Shown piece after piece: positions 31,798-41,532 of a stretch of DNA of 64,000 bases. A program made the translations under genes and the position numbers. The notes under the pieces were generated by a model. It saw only the letters and a program-made list of their open reading frames with translations. It had not been told where the DNA came from and did not search any database. Every line of letters starts with the position of its first letter. Position 1 is the stretch's first letter. The stretch is from an uncultured SAR86 cluster bacterium (GTDB lineage Bacteria; Pseudomonadota; Gammaproteobacteria; Magnimaribacterales; AG-339-G14): NCBI GenBank assembly GCA_902616715.1, contig CACMTR010000001.1, positions 124,001 through 188,000 of the forward strand, given 5' to 3'.

Positions 31798-34572
31798 ATG
31801 GCAAAGAAACAATCAAATTATTCTAGGCTTATTGGTTATGTTGTTCCAAGTTACGGTTTTTTTCTATTAAGTTTTTTTGGTTTCATAATCTTTGCAGGTT
31901 CTCAGGTTGCAATAGCGGAATGGTTTAGACAAATTGTAGATTTTGTGTCTAATCCAGTTGCAGACCAATACTTCTATCTTCCTACAGCCCTTGTTGTATT
32001 GGCTTTAGTGAGAGGAATAGGTTTTTACTTAGGTTCTTATTTCATGGCTTATGTGGCCACTAAACTTGTTCATGATCTTAGATCAGATCTATTTGTCACA
32101 ATAGTTAATTTACCCTCAAAATTTTTTGATTCAAATACCAGTGGGCATCTTCTATCAAGAATTACTTTTAATGTTTCTCAAGTAAGCGAGGCCGGAACAG
32201 AAGCAATAAAAATTATTTTAAGGGAAGGTTTAATTGTTATTGGTCTCATCGGGTATCTTGTTTATTTAAACTGGCAACTAACATTAGTTCTCGTCTTCAC
32301 TAGCCCATTTATTGCTGGAATAGTTTTTCTTGCAGGAAAAAGACTGAGGCGAGTGAGCACTAGAATTCAAAATGCTATGGGAGATGTAACTCATTTAAGT
32401 TCGGAATCTATCAATGCAAATAAAGAAGTGAAACTTTTTGGAAGGCAAGAGTCCGAATATGAAAAACTTGTCGAAGCAAGCGACCATAATAGAATCCAAA
32501 GTCTAAAATTAGAGTCTACCAATGCAATTGCCTCTCCTTTAATACAAATTATTTTATCTATTGCACTGGCAACTATTACTTGGTTCGCGATAGACGCATC
32601 AGTAATTACGAAGATGTCTTCAGGAACTTTTATTGCATTTTTTGGAGCTGCCGCAATGCTAGCTAAACCAATAAGACAACTTTCTATTACTAACTCGATG
32701 ATTCAAAGAGGTCTGGCTGCGGCGGAAGTAATATTCAATCAAATTGATGAAAAGGATGAAGAAGACCATGGAGAAAAGGAATTAAATAATACTAAAGGAG
32801 AAATTGAGTTTTCTGACGTAAATTTTCGTTACGATGGAATGGACTTTGATTCTTTGAAGAACATAAGTTTTTCTGTATCCAAAGGTTCAACTTTAGCAAT
32901 TGTTGGCTCTTCGGGAGCTGGTAAATCTACTTTAGTCAACTTAATACCTAGATTTTATGAAATTAAAGACGGAGCAATTAAGGTAGATGGCGAAAATATA
33001 AATGAATTTAGCCTCAAATCGTTGAGATCAGAAATATCTTTTGTTAGTCAAAATACTATTCTATTTAATGATTCAATTTTAAATAATATAAGATTCGCCA
33101 ATCCAGAAGCTACCGAGGATCAAGTCATTGATGCAGCAAAAAAAGCTTGTGCAGATGAATTTATTTCTAAACTTCCACACGGTTATGAAACAAAAATTGG
33201 AGATGACGGAACTTTGCTCTCTGGAGGTCAAAAGCAAAGAATAGCTATCGCAAGAGCTCTTTTAAAGGATTGCTCTATTCTGATTTTAGACGAAGCTACT
33301 TCTGCCTTAGATTCGGAATCAGAGACCTTAGTTCAAGAAGCTGTAGAAAATCTGAAAGAAGGAAAGACTACTCTTGTTATAGCCCATAGATTATCAACAG
33401 TAGAAAATGCTGATGAAATTATTGTTTTAAGTAATGGAAGAATTTCGGAAAGAGGTTCACATGAAGACCTCATTGAAAAGAAGGGAGATTATTTTGATTT
33501 GTATAAAAATCAATTTGCTGACATAGAGCCACAAATCGAGGAGAAAAAACCTATCTTCGTTCCAGAAATTAAAATTGAAGAATCATTGCATAACGGTTAC
33601 ATAGAAAATGCTTGGTATAAAAATAAAGTTTGGATTAAATTATTTTATCCGTTATCAATTATTTTTCGTTTAATTTCAAACTACAGAAGGCAAAAATTAT
33701 CAAAATCGTCATGGAAAGCCTCTGTTAAAACGATAGTGGTTGGAAATATAACAGTTGGAGGAAATGGCAAAACTCCTTTTGTGATTTGGTTGGCAAATAT
33801 CTTAAAGAAAAATGGATACAAGCCCGGAATAATTTCCAGAGGTTATAAGAGCGTATCAAAAAAATTTCCACTTTCTGTAGATTCAGACACTCAAGTATAT
33901 GATTCCGGAGACGAAGCTAAGATCATATCTAATTCTACACAATGTCCTTTAGTGGTCGGTCCTAAAAGAGTCGATTCATCAAAATATTTATTGGACAATT
34001 ATGACTGCGATGTTTTGATTACAGATGATGGTCTTCAACATTATGCTCTAGGAAGAGATATTGAAATCGCTATGGTTGATGGGATAAAAAAATTTGGTAA
34101 TAAATTAATGTTACCAGCAGGCCCTCTCAGAGAGCCAATCAAAAGGCTTAATGAAGTAGATTTCATAGTGAATACAAATTCATTTTGCAATAATGAATCT
34201 GAAAGAAAGCAAAATGAGTTTTTAATGACATATAAACCAATTTCATGGATAAATATTTGTACAAAAAAAACCTACGAAATTCATGATTGGCCATATCAGA
34301 AGATGGTTCATGCGGTAGCAGGAATATCTAATCCAAACAATTTTTTCTCGTCTTTGAGAAGCTTGGGCTTTGAAGTTGTCGAACACATTTATCCTGACCA
34401 TTACAATTTTTCAAAAAATGATTTTGAACAATTAACTAATTTACCTGTAATCATGACTGAAAAAGATGCCGTAAAATGCGATTACTTAAGTGACAATTTT
34501 TGGTATTTGAAAATTGAGGCTCAGATACCTGAAAGTTTGGAAGGGAAAATCATTGAAAAATTAAGATCTTGA
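31798..34572 (+). CDS. msbA-lpxK: MsbA-LpxK fusion: lipid A flippase and tetraacyldisaccharide 4'-kinase
   Basis: One open frame of 924 residues carries two complete lipid A enzymes. Residues about 1-575 are MsbA: six membrane helices, Walker A GSSGAGKST (370-378), signature LSGGQKQR (474-481), DEATSALD (498-505). Residues about 600-924 are LpxK: KNKVWIKLFYPLSIIFRL, the P-loop VGNITVGGNGKTP (648-660), RGYKS and DDGLQH (743-748). A linker of about 25 acidic and Pro residues joins them with no stop codon. LpxK phosphorylates the lipid A precursor and MsbA flips the finished lipid A, so both act at the inner leaflet. TTG at 33586 could start a free 328-residue LpxK. Confidence 0.92.
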   Translation: MAKKQSNYSRLIGYVVPSYGFFLLSFFGFIIFAGSQVAIAEWFRQIVDFVSNPVADQYFYLPTALVVLALVRGIGFYLGSYFMAYVATKLVHDLRSDLFVTIVNLPSKFFDSNTSGHLLSRITFNVSQVSEAGTEAIKIILREGLIVIGLIGYLVYLNWQLTLVLVFTSPFIAGIVFLAGKRLRRVSTRIQNAMGDVTHLSSESINANKEVKLFGRQESEYEKLVEASDHNRIQSLKLESTNAIASPLIQIILSIALATITWFAIDASVITKMSSGTFIAFFGAAAMLAKPIRQLSITNSMIQRGLAAAEVIFNQIDEKDEEDHGEKELNNTKGEIEFSDVNFRYDGMDFDSLKNISFSVSKGSTLAIVGSSGAGKSTLVNLIPRFYEIKDGAIKVDGENINEFSLKSLRSEISFVSQNTILFNDSILNNIRFANPEATEDQVIDAAKKACADEFISKLPHGYETKIGDDGTLLSGGQKQRIAIARALLKDCSILILDEATSALDSESETLVQEAVENLKEGKTTLVIAHRLSTVENADEIIVLSNGRISERGSHEDLIEKKGDYFDLYKNQFADIEPQIEEKKPIFVPEIKIEESLHNGYIENAWYKNKVWIKLFYPLSIIFRLISNYRRQKLSKSSWKASVKTIVVGNITVGGNGKTPFVIWLANILKKNGYKPGIISRGYKSVSKKFPLSVDSDTQVYDSGDEAKIISNSTQCPLVVGPKRVDSSKYLLDNYDCDVLITDDGLQHYALGRDIEIAMVDGIKKFGNKLMLPAGPLREPIKRLNEVDFIVNTNSFCNNESERKQNEFLMTYKPISWINICTKKTYEIHDWPYQKMVHAVAGISNPNNFFSSLRSLGFEVVEHIYPDHYNFSKNDFEQLTNLPVIMTEKDAVKCDYLSDNFWYLKIEAQIPESLEGKIIEKLRS

Positions 34573-35282
34573 ATAAAATAATTTTAATACCTTCTCGCCT
34601 ACAATCCGAAAGATTACCTGAAAAACCCCTAAAATTAATTGGTAGTAAAACAATGATTGAGATGGTCTATGATGCTGCATCTAAATCAGTTGCAGATAAA
34701 GTAACAATAGCTACAGATTCTCAATCCATATTTAAAGAAGTTAAAAATTTTGGTGGCAATGTTGAAATGACTAATCCCAACCACTCAAATGGAACTGAAA
34801 GGATCTTTGAAGCAGCAGAAAAAATGGGTTTAGCAGGCGAAGATATTGTGATCAATTTACAAGGAGACGAGCCTTTTTCAGATCCAAATGATATCAATAA
34901 TATTTTTGAGTTGCTTCAAGAAAAAAATATTGAAATGGTCTCAATGTTTACCGAACTTAAAGATAAATCTGATCTTAAAAACCCCAATGTAGTGAAGGTC
35001 TCAGTAGTAGACTCTGTTGCTCAAGATTTTTATAGGAAAGAAACTAACATCGATAAAAAAGCTTATATGCATCTAGGAGTTTATGGTTTCAAGTTTAGTA
35101 CTTTAAAAAAAATAATAAATTTACCTAAATCGGAAAATGAAATTGCACTTAAATTAGAACAAATGCGAGCTATGGATAATAATATTTTAATTCACATGAT
35201 TAAATCAGTAGCAAAAATACATTTAGGAGTTGATACACACGAGGATTTAGAATTAGCCAATAAACTAATTGGAAATGACTAA
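34569..35282 (+). CDS. kdsB: 3-deoxy-manno-octulosonate cytidylyltransferase
   Basis: This 237-residue protein makes CMP-Kdo for lipopolysaccharide. IILIPSRLQSERLPEKPL at the start is the nucleotide-binding motif, and INLQGDEPF (about 98-106) and HLGVYGF are conserved. The start is TTG at 34569, overlapping the lpxK stop as TTGA; no ATG fits the N-terminus. Position after lpxK is the usual gammaproteobacterial order. murB overlaps its end by 8 bases. Confidence 0.95.
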   Translation: MNKIILIPSRLQSERLPEKPLKLIGSKTMIEMVYDAASKSVADKVTIATDSQSIFKEVKNFGGNVEMTNPNHSNGTERIFEAAEKMGLAGEDIVINLQGDEPFSDPNDINNIFELLQEKNIEMVSMFTELKDKSDLKNPNVVKVSVVDSVAQDFYRKETNIDKKAYMHLGVYGFKFSTLKKIINLPKSENEIALKLEQMRAMDNNILIHMIKSVAKIHLGVDTHEDLELANKLIGND

Positions 35283-36246
35283 TAAAAGTTTAAAAAATTT
35301 AAATTCTTTGAAATTTGATTATTCCTGCAAAAGTTTTATAGAAATAACGTGCTATGAGGATTTATTCCAATTATCTAAAAAAATTAGAGAGTCAAAAACT
35401 AAATATTGGATTTTAGGCGAGGGTACCAACGTCGTTATTCTTAATGACCTAGAAGGCCTAGTCATTAAAAATAAACTTCTTGGGGTAACCTATAATAATA
35501 ATTCTGTGGAATCAGCCTCAGGAGAAAATTGGGACGATTTAGTAAAAGATTGTCTTCAAAAGAAGCTATATGGTTTTGAAAATTTATCTGGAATTCCTGG
35601 CAGCGTTGGCGGTAGTCCAATTCAAAATATTGGGGCATATGGCGTCGAAGTTTCAAACTTCATTGATTATGTTGAAACAGTGAATCTAGATACTGGAAAT
35701 TTAGAAATATTTAATTTTGAAGAATGCAAATTTGGTTATAGAGAAAGCATTTTTAAAAAATTTCCTAGTTTGTTTATAACAAAAATAAAATTTTCTTTGA
35801 GCAAAGCTTTTAAACCAAATTTAGCTTATGAATCTATTCCTGAGGATATAGAGATTGATTCAGCTGATGAAGTGAGAAAAATCATATTAAAAATAAGAAA
35901 TGAAAGGTTGATAAATCCTAAGGAGGAACCAAACGTTGGTAGTTTTTTTAAAAATCCAGTCATATCAAAAACTCTTTTAGATAAATTATTATTAAAATTT
36001 TCAGACTTGAAGTTTTATTACGTCAATGAAAACCAATACAAAGTTTCTGCTGCCTGGCTAATAGAAAAAATTGGAATGAAGGGGTACGAAGCAAAAGATT
36101 GTGGCGTTTCAAAAAAACATTCTTTAGTGCTAGTCAATTTTTCTCAAAAATCAGAAAATATTATTCATTTATCAAATAAAATAAGGAATGAGATATCTAA
36201 AAAATTCGATATCACATTGGAATATGAACCAACATTAATTACTTGA
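35275..36246 (+). CDS. murB: UDP-N-acetylenolpyruvoylglucosamine reductase
   Basis: I use ATG 35275 (323 residues) and not TTG 35269. MurB reduces the enolpyruvyl group to make UDP-MurNAc for peptidoglycan. The FAD site is WILGEGTNVVILND, then FENLSGIPGSVGGSPIQNIG (about 99-118) and GSFFKNPV with the proton-donor Ser. The C-terminal LEYEPTLI keeps the catalytic Glu. It overlaps kdsB and is followed after 2 bases by the DUF1285 gene, so the cell-wall and LPS genes are co-transcribed. Confidence 0.95.
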   Translation: MTNKSLKNLNSLKFDYSCKSFIEITCYEDLFQLSKKIRESKTKYWILGEGTNVVILNDLEGLVIKNKLLGVTYNNNSVESASGENWDDLVKDCLQKKLYGFENLSGIPGSVGGSPIQNIGAYGVEVSNFIDYVETVNLDTGNLEIFNFEECKFGYRESIFKKFPSLFITKIKFSLSKAFKPNLAYESIPEDIEIDSADEVRKIILKIRNERLINPKEEPNVGSFFKNPVISKTLLDKLLLKFSDLKFYYVNENQYKVSAAWLIEKIGMKGYEAKDCGVSKKHSLVLVNFSQKSENIIHLSNKIRNEISKKFDITLEYEPTLIT

Positions 36247-36248
36247 GT

Positions 36249-36806
36249 ATGGTTACAACTGCTAGTCTTTTTCAAAGTATTATGGAAGCCCAGAAAAATA
36301 ATGGAGGTCTTCCGCCAGTGGAAAAATGGAACCCTCCTTTGTGCGAAAACGTTGATATGAAGATTGCTAGAGACGGCAAGTGGTACTTTATGAATTCTCT
36401 TATTTCGAGAGAGAAGATGGTTAACTTATTCAGTTCAGTTATTCGATATGATGACGATGGCTTCTATTATTTGGTTACTCCTCATGAAAAAATAAAATTA
36501 GACGTAGAAGACAAACCTTTTGTAATTACGACTTATAGTAAAGAGACGGTGAAGGGCATTGAGACTTATTTGTTTAAAACTAATGTTGGTGAAATTGTTC
36601 CATTAAGTGATCAACATCCTATGAGAATTGAAATTTCTGAAAAAAAGGAACCTTCCCCTTATGTGCTTATTAGAAAAAATCTTGAAGCCTTGCTGACTAG
36701 AAATGTTTATTACCAGCTAGTTGAAGAAGCTGAAATGGATGACAAAAAAAAGGAACTATATCTGTTAAGTTCCAACAAAAGATTTAGTCTTGGAGTTTTT
36801 GAGTAA
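36249..36806 (+). CDS. DUF1285 family protein
   Basis: ATG 36249 gives 185 residues; the in-frame TTG at 36243 lies inside the murB stop region. The sequence reads as DUF1285: LPPVEKWNPPLC, DMKIARDGKWYFMNSLISR, and YYLVTPHEKIKLDVED. The family is common in gammaproteobacteria and alphaproteobacteria and has no firm function. It is cytoplasmic by sequence. It is the last gene of the envelope run starting at 28870. Confidence 0.8.
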   Translation: MVTTASLFQSIMEAQKNNGGLPPVEKWNPPLCENVDMKIARDGKWYFMNSLISREKMVNLFSSVIRYDDDGFYYLVTPHEKIKLDVEDKPFVITTYSKETVKGIETYLFKTNVGEIVPLSDQHPMRIEISEKKEPSPYVLIRKNLEALLTRNVYYQLVEEAEMDDKKKELYLLSSNKRFSLGVFE

Positions 36807-36839
36807 GGGTAATAAAATAAATTTTAAATTGGAGAAAAG

Positions 36840-37442
36840 ATGAAATTAGTATTTATTATTTTAAGTTTAATCTTAAGTTTTAACATTCTTAGTAACGATC
36901 ATCACAGCATGAGTAATCATGATCACACATCGGCAGAATGGCAAATTAAGACTTATTCATCTGCAGCACCATCATTTATAGGTGACTTTGCAACTGTAAT
37001 CGGAGGAAACGGTGAAACTCTTCGAGTAGGTACTAATGGATGGATTTGCCAACATGGCAATCCTAGACCTTTTCCTGAAATGGGTTGGAAATCAGCTCAC
37101 GAAGCTATGCCGGTTTGTCATGACGATGAGGGAATGAAATGGATGATGGCATACGGCGAGGGAAAAAAACCAAACTTAAGTCGGGATTCGTTTATGTGGA
37201 TGCTTCACGGAGATGTTGGAGAAGATAATTTAGTGCCAGGAGTATTAAATAAAAAAGACTCTACTCCTGGAGAGTGGATTGAATCTGGTCCTCATCTTAT
37301 GCTGATGCCTAAAGATCCTAAGACAATAGAAAATTTTACAACTGATTTTACCAAGGGCGAGCCCTACGTTATGTTTCCAGGCACAGATTACGCACACCTA
37401 ATGATACCTGTTGAAGGATATTACAAGTATCAAAACGATTAA
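36840..37442 (+). CDS. Unknown secreted protein
   Basis: I do not recognise this 200-residue protein. It has a signal peptide (about 1-18), then a His-rich N-terminus (NDHHSMSNHDHTSAEW), two Cys (ICQHGN, PVCHDDEG), many Met and Trp, and a GPHLMLMPKDP segment. His, Met and Cys together could bind metal in the periplasm, but this is speculation. A GGAGA Shine-Dalgarno stands 7 bases before the ATG. It lies alone between the DUF1285 gene and the convergent etfD gene. Confidence 0.75.
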   Translation: MKLVFIILSLILSFNILSNDHHSMSNHDHTSAEWQIKTYSSAAPSFIGDFATVIGGNGETLRVGTNGWICQHGNPRPFPEMGWKSAHEAMPVCHDDEGMKWMMAYGEGKKPNLSRDSFMWMLHGDVGEDNLVPGVLNKKDSTPGEWIESGPHLMLMPKDPKTIENFTTDFTKGEPYVMFPGTDYAHLMIPVEGYYKYQND

Positions 37443-37456
37443 GTAGTTTTTTAAAA

Positions 37457-39109
37457 TTACATGTTGGGGTAGTTCGGACCACCCATCCCCTCAGGAGTAA
37501 CCCAAACAATATTTTGGCTGGGATCCTTGATATCACATGTTTTGCAATGAACGCAGTTTTGTGCGTTTATTTGAAATTTACTTTCTCCATCTTTTTCCAC
37601 TACTTCGTAGACTCCCGCAGGGCAATACCTCTGGGCGGGTTCGTCATATTCAGGAAGATTTACAGAAATAGGTATGGAAGAATCTTTGAGCGTTAAATGA
37701 CATGGTTGATCCTCCTCATGATTAGTATTTGAAAGAAAAACGGAAGATAATTTATCAAAACTAATTACTCCATCGGGTTTAGGGTAATCTATCTTTTCAC
37801 ATTCAGCTGCTTTTTTCATACAAGCATAGTCTGGAGTTTTATGTCTCCAAGTGAAAGGTAGCTTACCTCTAAATAAAAATTGTTCTATTCCCATAATTAA
37901 ACCGCCAATTAGGGTTCCATATTTATGTAGAAGGGCAGTCATGTTTCTAGATTTGTACAAATCAGTTTCAATCCAAGAGGATTTAAGTTTTTCTTCAAAA
38001 TCAATTAAATCTTCTCCAATCCTGTTTTTGCTAATAGCTTCAAATGCGCTCTCAGCAGCAAGCATTCCCGATTTCATGGCTGTATGTGTTCCTTTAATTT
38101 TTGTGAAAACCATCAAGCCGGCATCACAACCAACTAAAATTCCTCCAGGAAAGGTCATTTTTGGTCTTGAGTGGTAACCGCCTTTGGTTAAGGCTCTAGC
38201 CCCGTAAGCAACTCTAGTACCATTTTCTAAAAGTTTTTTTATATCTTTGTGATGTTTCCACTGTTGAAATTCATCAAAAGGACTTATGTGAGGATTAGAA
38301 TAATCCAAAGGCACAACAATACCTAAGTACACTTGGTTATTTTCTCCGTGATAACAATAAGAACCAGCATTTGACTTACTTGGCCAGCCAAATGAGTGCA
38401 TAACTGTTCCTTCTGAATGAACTTCTTTCGGAACATCCCAAACTTCTTTAAACCCTATTCCGTAATGTTGTGGATCGGAGTTTGCATCCAACGCGTATTT
38501 CGAAATTAATTTCTTTCCAAGATGACCCCTACATCCTTCGGCAAAAATTGTATATTTTGCTCTTAGTTCCATTGGAGGTTGGTAGGAAGGCTTTTTTTCA
38601 CCTTCTTTAGTAAGACCCATTTCTCCGGTTAAAATTCCTTTTACCATATCGTTTTCGTAAATAACCTCAGCGGCAGTAAAACCAGGAAATATCTCAACTC
38701 CTAGATTTTCAGCCTGAGTAGCTAACCAGCGGCAGAAATTTGCTAAGCTCATTACATAATTTCCATGATTGTTAAAGTTTGGAGCAAAAAAGGACGCAAA
38801 TGGTATACCCAGAGACAATTTCTCTGTTAAGAAAAATTTTACGATATCTTTTTTTGCTGGGGTGTTAAGTGGTGCACCTTTTTTCTTCCAATCAGGAATT
38901 AATTCATTGAGCGCAGTAGGTTCAAAACAATTTCCAGATAGTATGTGAGCACCTATTTCAGATCCTTTCTCAATTAAACAAACACTTAAATCTGAGTTAT
39001 TTTCAGCAGCTAACTGTTTTAATTTAATGGCAGTAGATAGGCCAGACGGACCTCCTCCGACGATGACCACGTCGTACTCCATTGAATCTACAGCAATTTC
39101 TTCACTCAT
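37457..39109 (-). CDS. etfD: Electron-transfer flavoprotein-ubiquinone oxidoreductase
   Basis: This 550-residue protein carries electrons from ETF to ubiquinone. The FAD motif is VVIVGGGPSGLSTAI (about 14-28), and the C-terminal 4Fe-4S ligands are in RYCPAGVYE and NCVHCKTCDIKDP. The GGILVGCDAGLM and KGTHTAMKSGMLAA segments are also characteristic. It is a monotopic inner-membrane enzyme. It is divergent from etfBA, sharing a 109-base intergenic region, so acyl-CoA dehydrogenase electrons from this genome can enter the quinone pool. Confidence 0.97.
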   Translation of the reverse strand: MSEEIAVDSMEYDVVIVGGGPSGLSTAIKLKQLAAENNSDLSVCLIEKGSEIGAHILSGNCFEPTALNELIPDWKKKGAPLNTPAKKDIVKFFLTEKLSLGIPFASFFAPNFNNHGNYVMSLANFCRWLATQAENLGVEIFPGFTAAEVIYENDMVKGILTGEMGLTKEGEKKPSYQPPMELRAKYTIFAEGCRGHLGKKLISKYALDANSDPQHYGIGFKEVWDVPKEVHSEGTVMHSFGWPSKSNAGSYCYHGENNQVYLGIVVPLDYSNPHISPFDEFQQWKHHKDIKKLLENGTRVAYGARALTKGGYHSRPKMTFPGGILVGCDAGLMVFTKIKGTHTAMKSGMLAAESAFEAISKNRIGEDLIDFEEKLKSSWIETDLYKSRNMTALLHKYGTLIGGLIMGIEQFLFRGKLPFTWRHKTPDYACMKKAAECEKIDYPKPDGVISFDKLSSVFLSNTNHEEDQPCHLTLKDSSIPISVNLPEYDEPAQRYCPAGVYEVVEKDGESKFQINAQNCVHCKTCDIKDPSQNIVWVTPEGMGGPNYPNM

Positions 39110-39205
39110 TTAAACCCTCAAACCATATAATTTTATATTCTAAAGCTTTGCCGATAAGCAGTATATCTTTTAGAATGGGGTTTTTTTGAAATAATTCAAA
39201 TATAA

Positions 39206-39211
39206 TATACT
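39206..39211 (+). promoter_or_regulatory. Putative -10 element of etfB
   Basis: TATACT ends 7 bases before the etfB ATG, consistent with a leaderless message; an overlapping TATAAT at 39201-39206 is an alternative. A small palindrome, TTGAA-ATAA-TTCAA, lies at 39186-39199. No Shine-Dalgarno is visible. Confidence 0.35.
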
Positions 39212-39218
39212 TATAAAT

Positions 39219-39971
39219 ATGAAGATTCTTATTCCAATTAAGAGAGTTGTCGACTACAACGTGAAAGTAAGGCCAATGGCAGATGAATCAGGCGTTGACT
39301 TAAATAACGTAAAAATGGCAATAAATCCATTTTGTGAGATTGCTGTGGAAGAAGCAGTAAGACTAAAAGAATCAGGTGCTGCAGAAGAAATAGTTTCAGT
39401 AACTATTGGATCTTCTGCTTCCCAAGAACAACTCAGAACTTCTTTAGCTTTAGGAGCTGATAGGGCGATTTTAGTTGAATCTGATGCGGAGGTAGAGCCG
39501 TTAGGAATCGCAAAGCTCCTAAAAGCAGTAGTAGAAAAAGAAAATCCAGATTTAATTATTATGGGAAAACAGGCAATTGACGGGGACAATAATCAAACTG
39601 GTCAGAAACTTGCTGCTTTATTAGGTTATCCTCAAGCAACTTTTGCTTCAGAATTATCCATTGCCGATGGTAAAGCCGTGGTGACCAGAGAAATTGATGG
39701 CGGCTTACAAACTGTTTCGGTAAATTTACCTGCAATCGTCACTACTGACTTGAGGTTAAATGAGCCAAGGTACGCATCATTACCCAACATAATGAAAGCA
39801 AAGTCTAAACCTCTTGATATTATGCCAGCTGCAGATTTTGGCCTAGACATTACCCCTAGAATATCTACATTGAAGGTGTCTTTGCCTCCTGAAAGAGAAG
39901 CTGGAGTCATAGTGGAAAGCGTAGACGAACTAATTGATAAACTAAAAAACGAAGCAAAGGTGATTTCATGA
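39219..39971 (+). CDS. etfB: Electron-transfer flavoprotein beta subunit
   Basis: This is the 250-residue ETF small subunit, which binds AMP and forms ETF with Etf[18 protein letters not shown] at the start, [14 protein letters not shown] (about 33-46), and [13 protein letters not shown] (about 121-133) are family motifs. The recognition loop region with [18 protein letters not shown] that contacts dehydrogenases is present. etfA overlaps by 4 bases. It accepts electrons from the acyl-CoA dehydrogenases in this window. Confidence 0.97.
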   Translation: MKILIPIKRVVDYNVKVRPMADESGVDLNNVKMAINPFCEIAVEEAVRLKESGAAEEIVSVTIGSSASQEQLRTSLALGADRAILVESDAEVEPLGIAKLLKAVVEKENPDLIIMGKQAIDGDNNQTGQKLAALLGYPQATFASELSIADGKAVVTREIDGGLQTVSVNLPAIVTTDLRLNEPRYASLPNIMKAKSKPLDIMPAADFGLDITPRISTLKVSLPPEREAGVIVESVDELIDKLKNEAKVIS

Positions 39972-40897
39972 CAGCACTAGTAATCTCAGAACATAACAAC
40001 AATGAATTAAAACCAGTAACTCTTAACACTGTTACTGCTGCTAAAGCACTTGATGAAGAAGTGCATGTTCTAGTAGCTGGAAAGGATTGTGCAAGTGTAG
40101 CCGAAGCTTCAAGTAAGATTGAAGGCGTTACAAAAGTGCTTCTAATAGATTCAGAAGAATATGAGCATTTCTTAGCCGAAAACATATCAACCTTGGTTTC
40201 AAAAATTGCCGCTGAATATAATTTCATTTTGGCGCCCACAACTACCAGTGGTAAAAATTTTATGCCGAGAGTTGCAGCTCTCTTAGATGTCAGTCAAATT
40301 TCTGATATATGTGCTATCGAAAGTTCAGATACTTTTCAACGCCCGATTTACGCAGGAAATTGTATTGCAACAGTAAAAACAACTGACGAGAAAAAAGTTA
40401 TAACTGTTAGAACAACTGCTTTTGATGCCGCTCCTGCAGAAGCTGGTTCAGCAGACATTGTCTCCATGGAAGAGGTTCATGATTCAGGAATTTCAGAATT
40501 TATAAAAGAAGAGTTAGCTCAATCTGATAGACCTGAATTAACAGCTGCCGATGTAATTATTTCAGGAGGAAGAGGAATGCAAAACGGCGAAAATTTTTCT
40601 TTGCTTGAGGGTATTGCTGATAAATTAGGTGCGGCAATCGGCGCATCTAGAGCTGCCGTGGATTCGGGTTTTGTTCCAAATGATTATCAAGTTGGCCAAA
40701 CAGGTAAAATCGTTGCGCCAAATTTATACATCGCTGTAGGAATTTCTGGTGCGATTCAACATTTAGCGGGAATGAAAGATAGTAAAGTAATTGTCGCAAT
40801 TAACAAGGACGAGGATGCTCCAATCTTTCAAGTAGCGGATTATGGTCTAGTTGGCGATCTTTTTGATGTGGTTCCTGAATTGGAAGGCAAAATTTAA
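39968..40897 (+). CDS. etfA: Electron-transfer flavoprotein alpha subunit
   Basis: This is the 309-residue FAD-binding ETF subunit. The C-terminal FAD site shows [12 protein letters not shown] (about 197-208), [40 protein letters not shown] and [10 protein letters not shown]. The start is ATG 39968, overlapping etfB by 4 bases. nfuA follows after 5 bases. It passes electrons to the ETF-ubiquinone oxidoreductase encoded divergently. Confidence 0.97.
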   Translation: MTALVISEHNNNELKPVTLNTVTAAKALDEEVHVLVAGKDCASVAEASSKIEGVTKVLLIDSEEYEHFLAENISTLVSKIAAEYNFILAPTTTSGKNFMPRVAALLDVSQISDICAIESSDTFQRPIYAGNCIATVKTTDEKKVITVRTTAFDAAPAEAGSADIVSMEEVHDSGISEFIKEELAQSDRPELTAADVIISGGRGMQNGENFSLLEGIADKLGAAIGASRAAVDSGFVPNDYQVGQTGKIVAPNLYIAVGISGAIQHLAGMKDSKVIVAINKDEDAPIFQVADYGLVGDLFDVVPELEGKI

Positions 40898-40902
40898 TTT
40901 TC

Positions 40903-41487
40903 ATGGAAAATTTAAACATAACTGATTCAGCTCAGGAGTATTTATCTGAATTACTTTCAAAACAAGAGGAACCAACAAATATAAAAATTTTCGTTTCTGA
41001 TCCTGGTACACCTAAAGCTGAAACTTGTATTGTTTATTGCAAAGAAGGAGAGCAAGAATCAGACGATGTTCTGTTTGAGTTAGAAAAAATTAATGTGTTT
41101 CTTGAGAACTTAAGTATTCCCTTCTTAGAAGACATTAAAGTTGACTACAATCCTGATAAGTTTGGCGGTCAATTAACTATAAGAGCTCCTAATGCCAAAA
41201 TGCCGAATCTTAATGAGAACAGCAGTATTGAAGATAAAATTAATTATTTTTTGTACAGTGAGATCAATCCTTCTCTGGCATCCCACGGAGGCGAGGTTCA
41301 CTTAGTCGAAGTACTTGAGGATACTAAAGTAGTTTTGAGGTTTGGTGGAGGTTGTCAAGGTTGCGGAATGGTCGACTTAACTTTGAGAGACGGAGTAGAA
41401 AAAACTTTAAAAAACAATATTCCAGAGCTTACTGAAATAATTGATTCCACCGATCATACTCAAACTGAAAACGCTTATTACAAGTAA
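40903..41487 (+). CDS. nfuA: Fe-S biogenesis protein NfuA
   Basis: This 194-residue protein has an N-terminal degenerate A-type domain and a C-terminal Nfu domain. The 4Fe-4S binding motif is GGGCQGCGMVDLTL with Cys151 and Cys154. NfuA carries Fe-S clusters to target enzymes. Its location after etfBA may supply the cluster enzyme ETF-QO (inference). Length equals the E. coli protein closely. Confidence 0.95.
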   Translation: MENLNITDSAQEYLSELLSKQEEPTNIKIFVSDPGTPKAETCIVYCKEGEQESDDVLFELEKINVFLENLSIPFLEDIKVDYNPDKFGGQLTIRAPNAKMPNLNENSSIEDKINYFLYSEINPSLASHGGEVHLVEVLEDTKVVLRFGGGCQGCGMVDLTLRDGVEKTLKNNIPELTEIIDSTDHTQTENAYYK

Positions 41488-41518
41488 TTTCTTTCGTCAT
41501 AAAAGATTTTTTCTGAAG

Positions 41519-41524
41519 TATAAT
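41519..41524 (+). promoter_or_regulatory. Putative -10 element of sbcB
   Basis: A perfect TATAAT ends 8 bases before the sbcB ATG with no Shine-Dalgarno between; the leader would be zero to two bases. The -35 region is poor. Confidence 0.38.
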
Positions 41525-41532
41525 TTTCTCTA

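Noticed and set aside
31798-34572. MsbA-LpxK join as an assembly artefact
   Set aside because: The linker reads in frame with normal composition and the expected kdsB follows with a 4-base overlap; nothing in the sequence suggests a misjoin, though reads should be checked.
39254-40239. Long minus-strand frames across etfB and etfA
   Set aside because: They mirror the codon pattern of highly conserved etf genes and have no family similarity.
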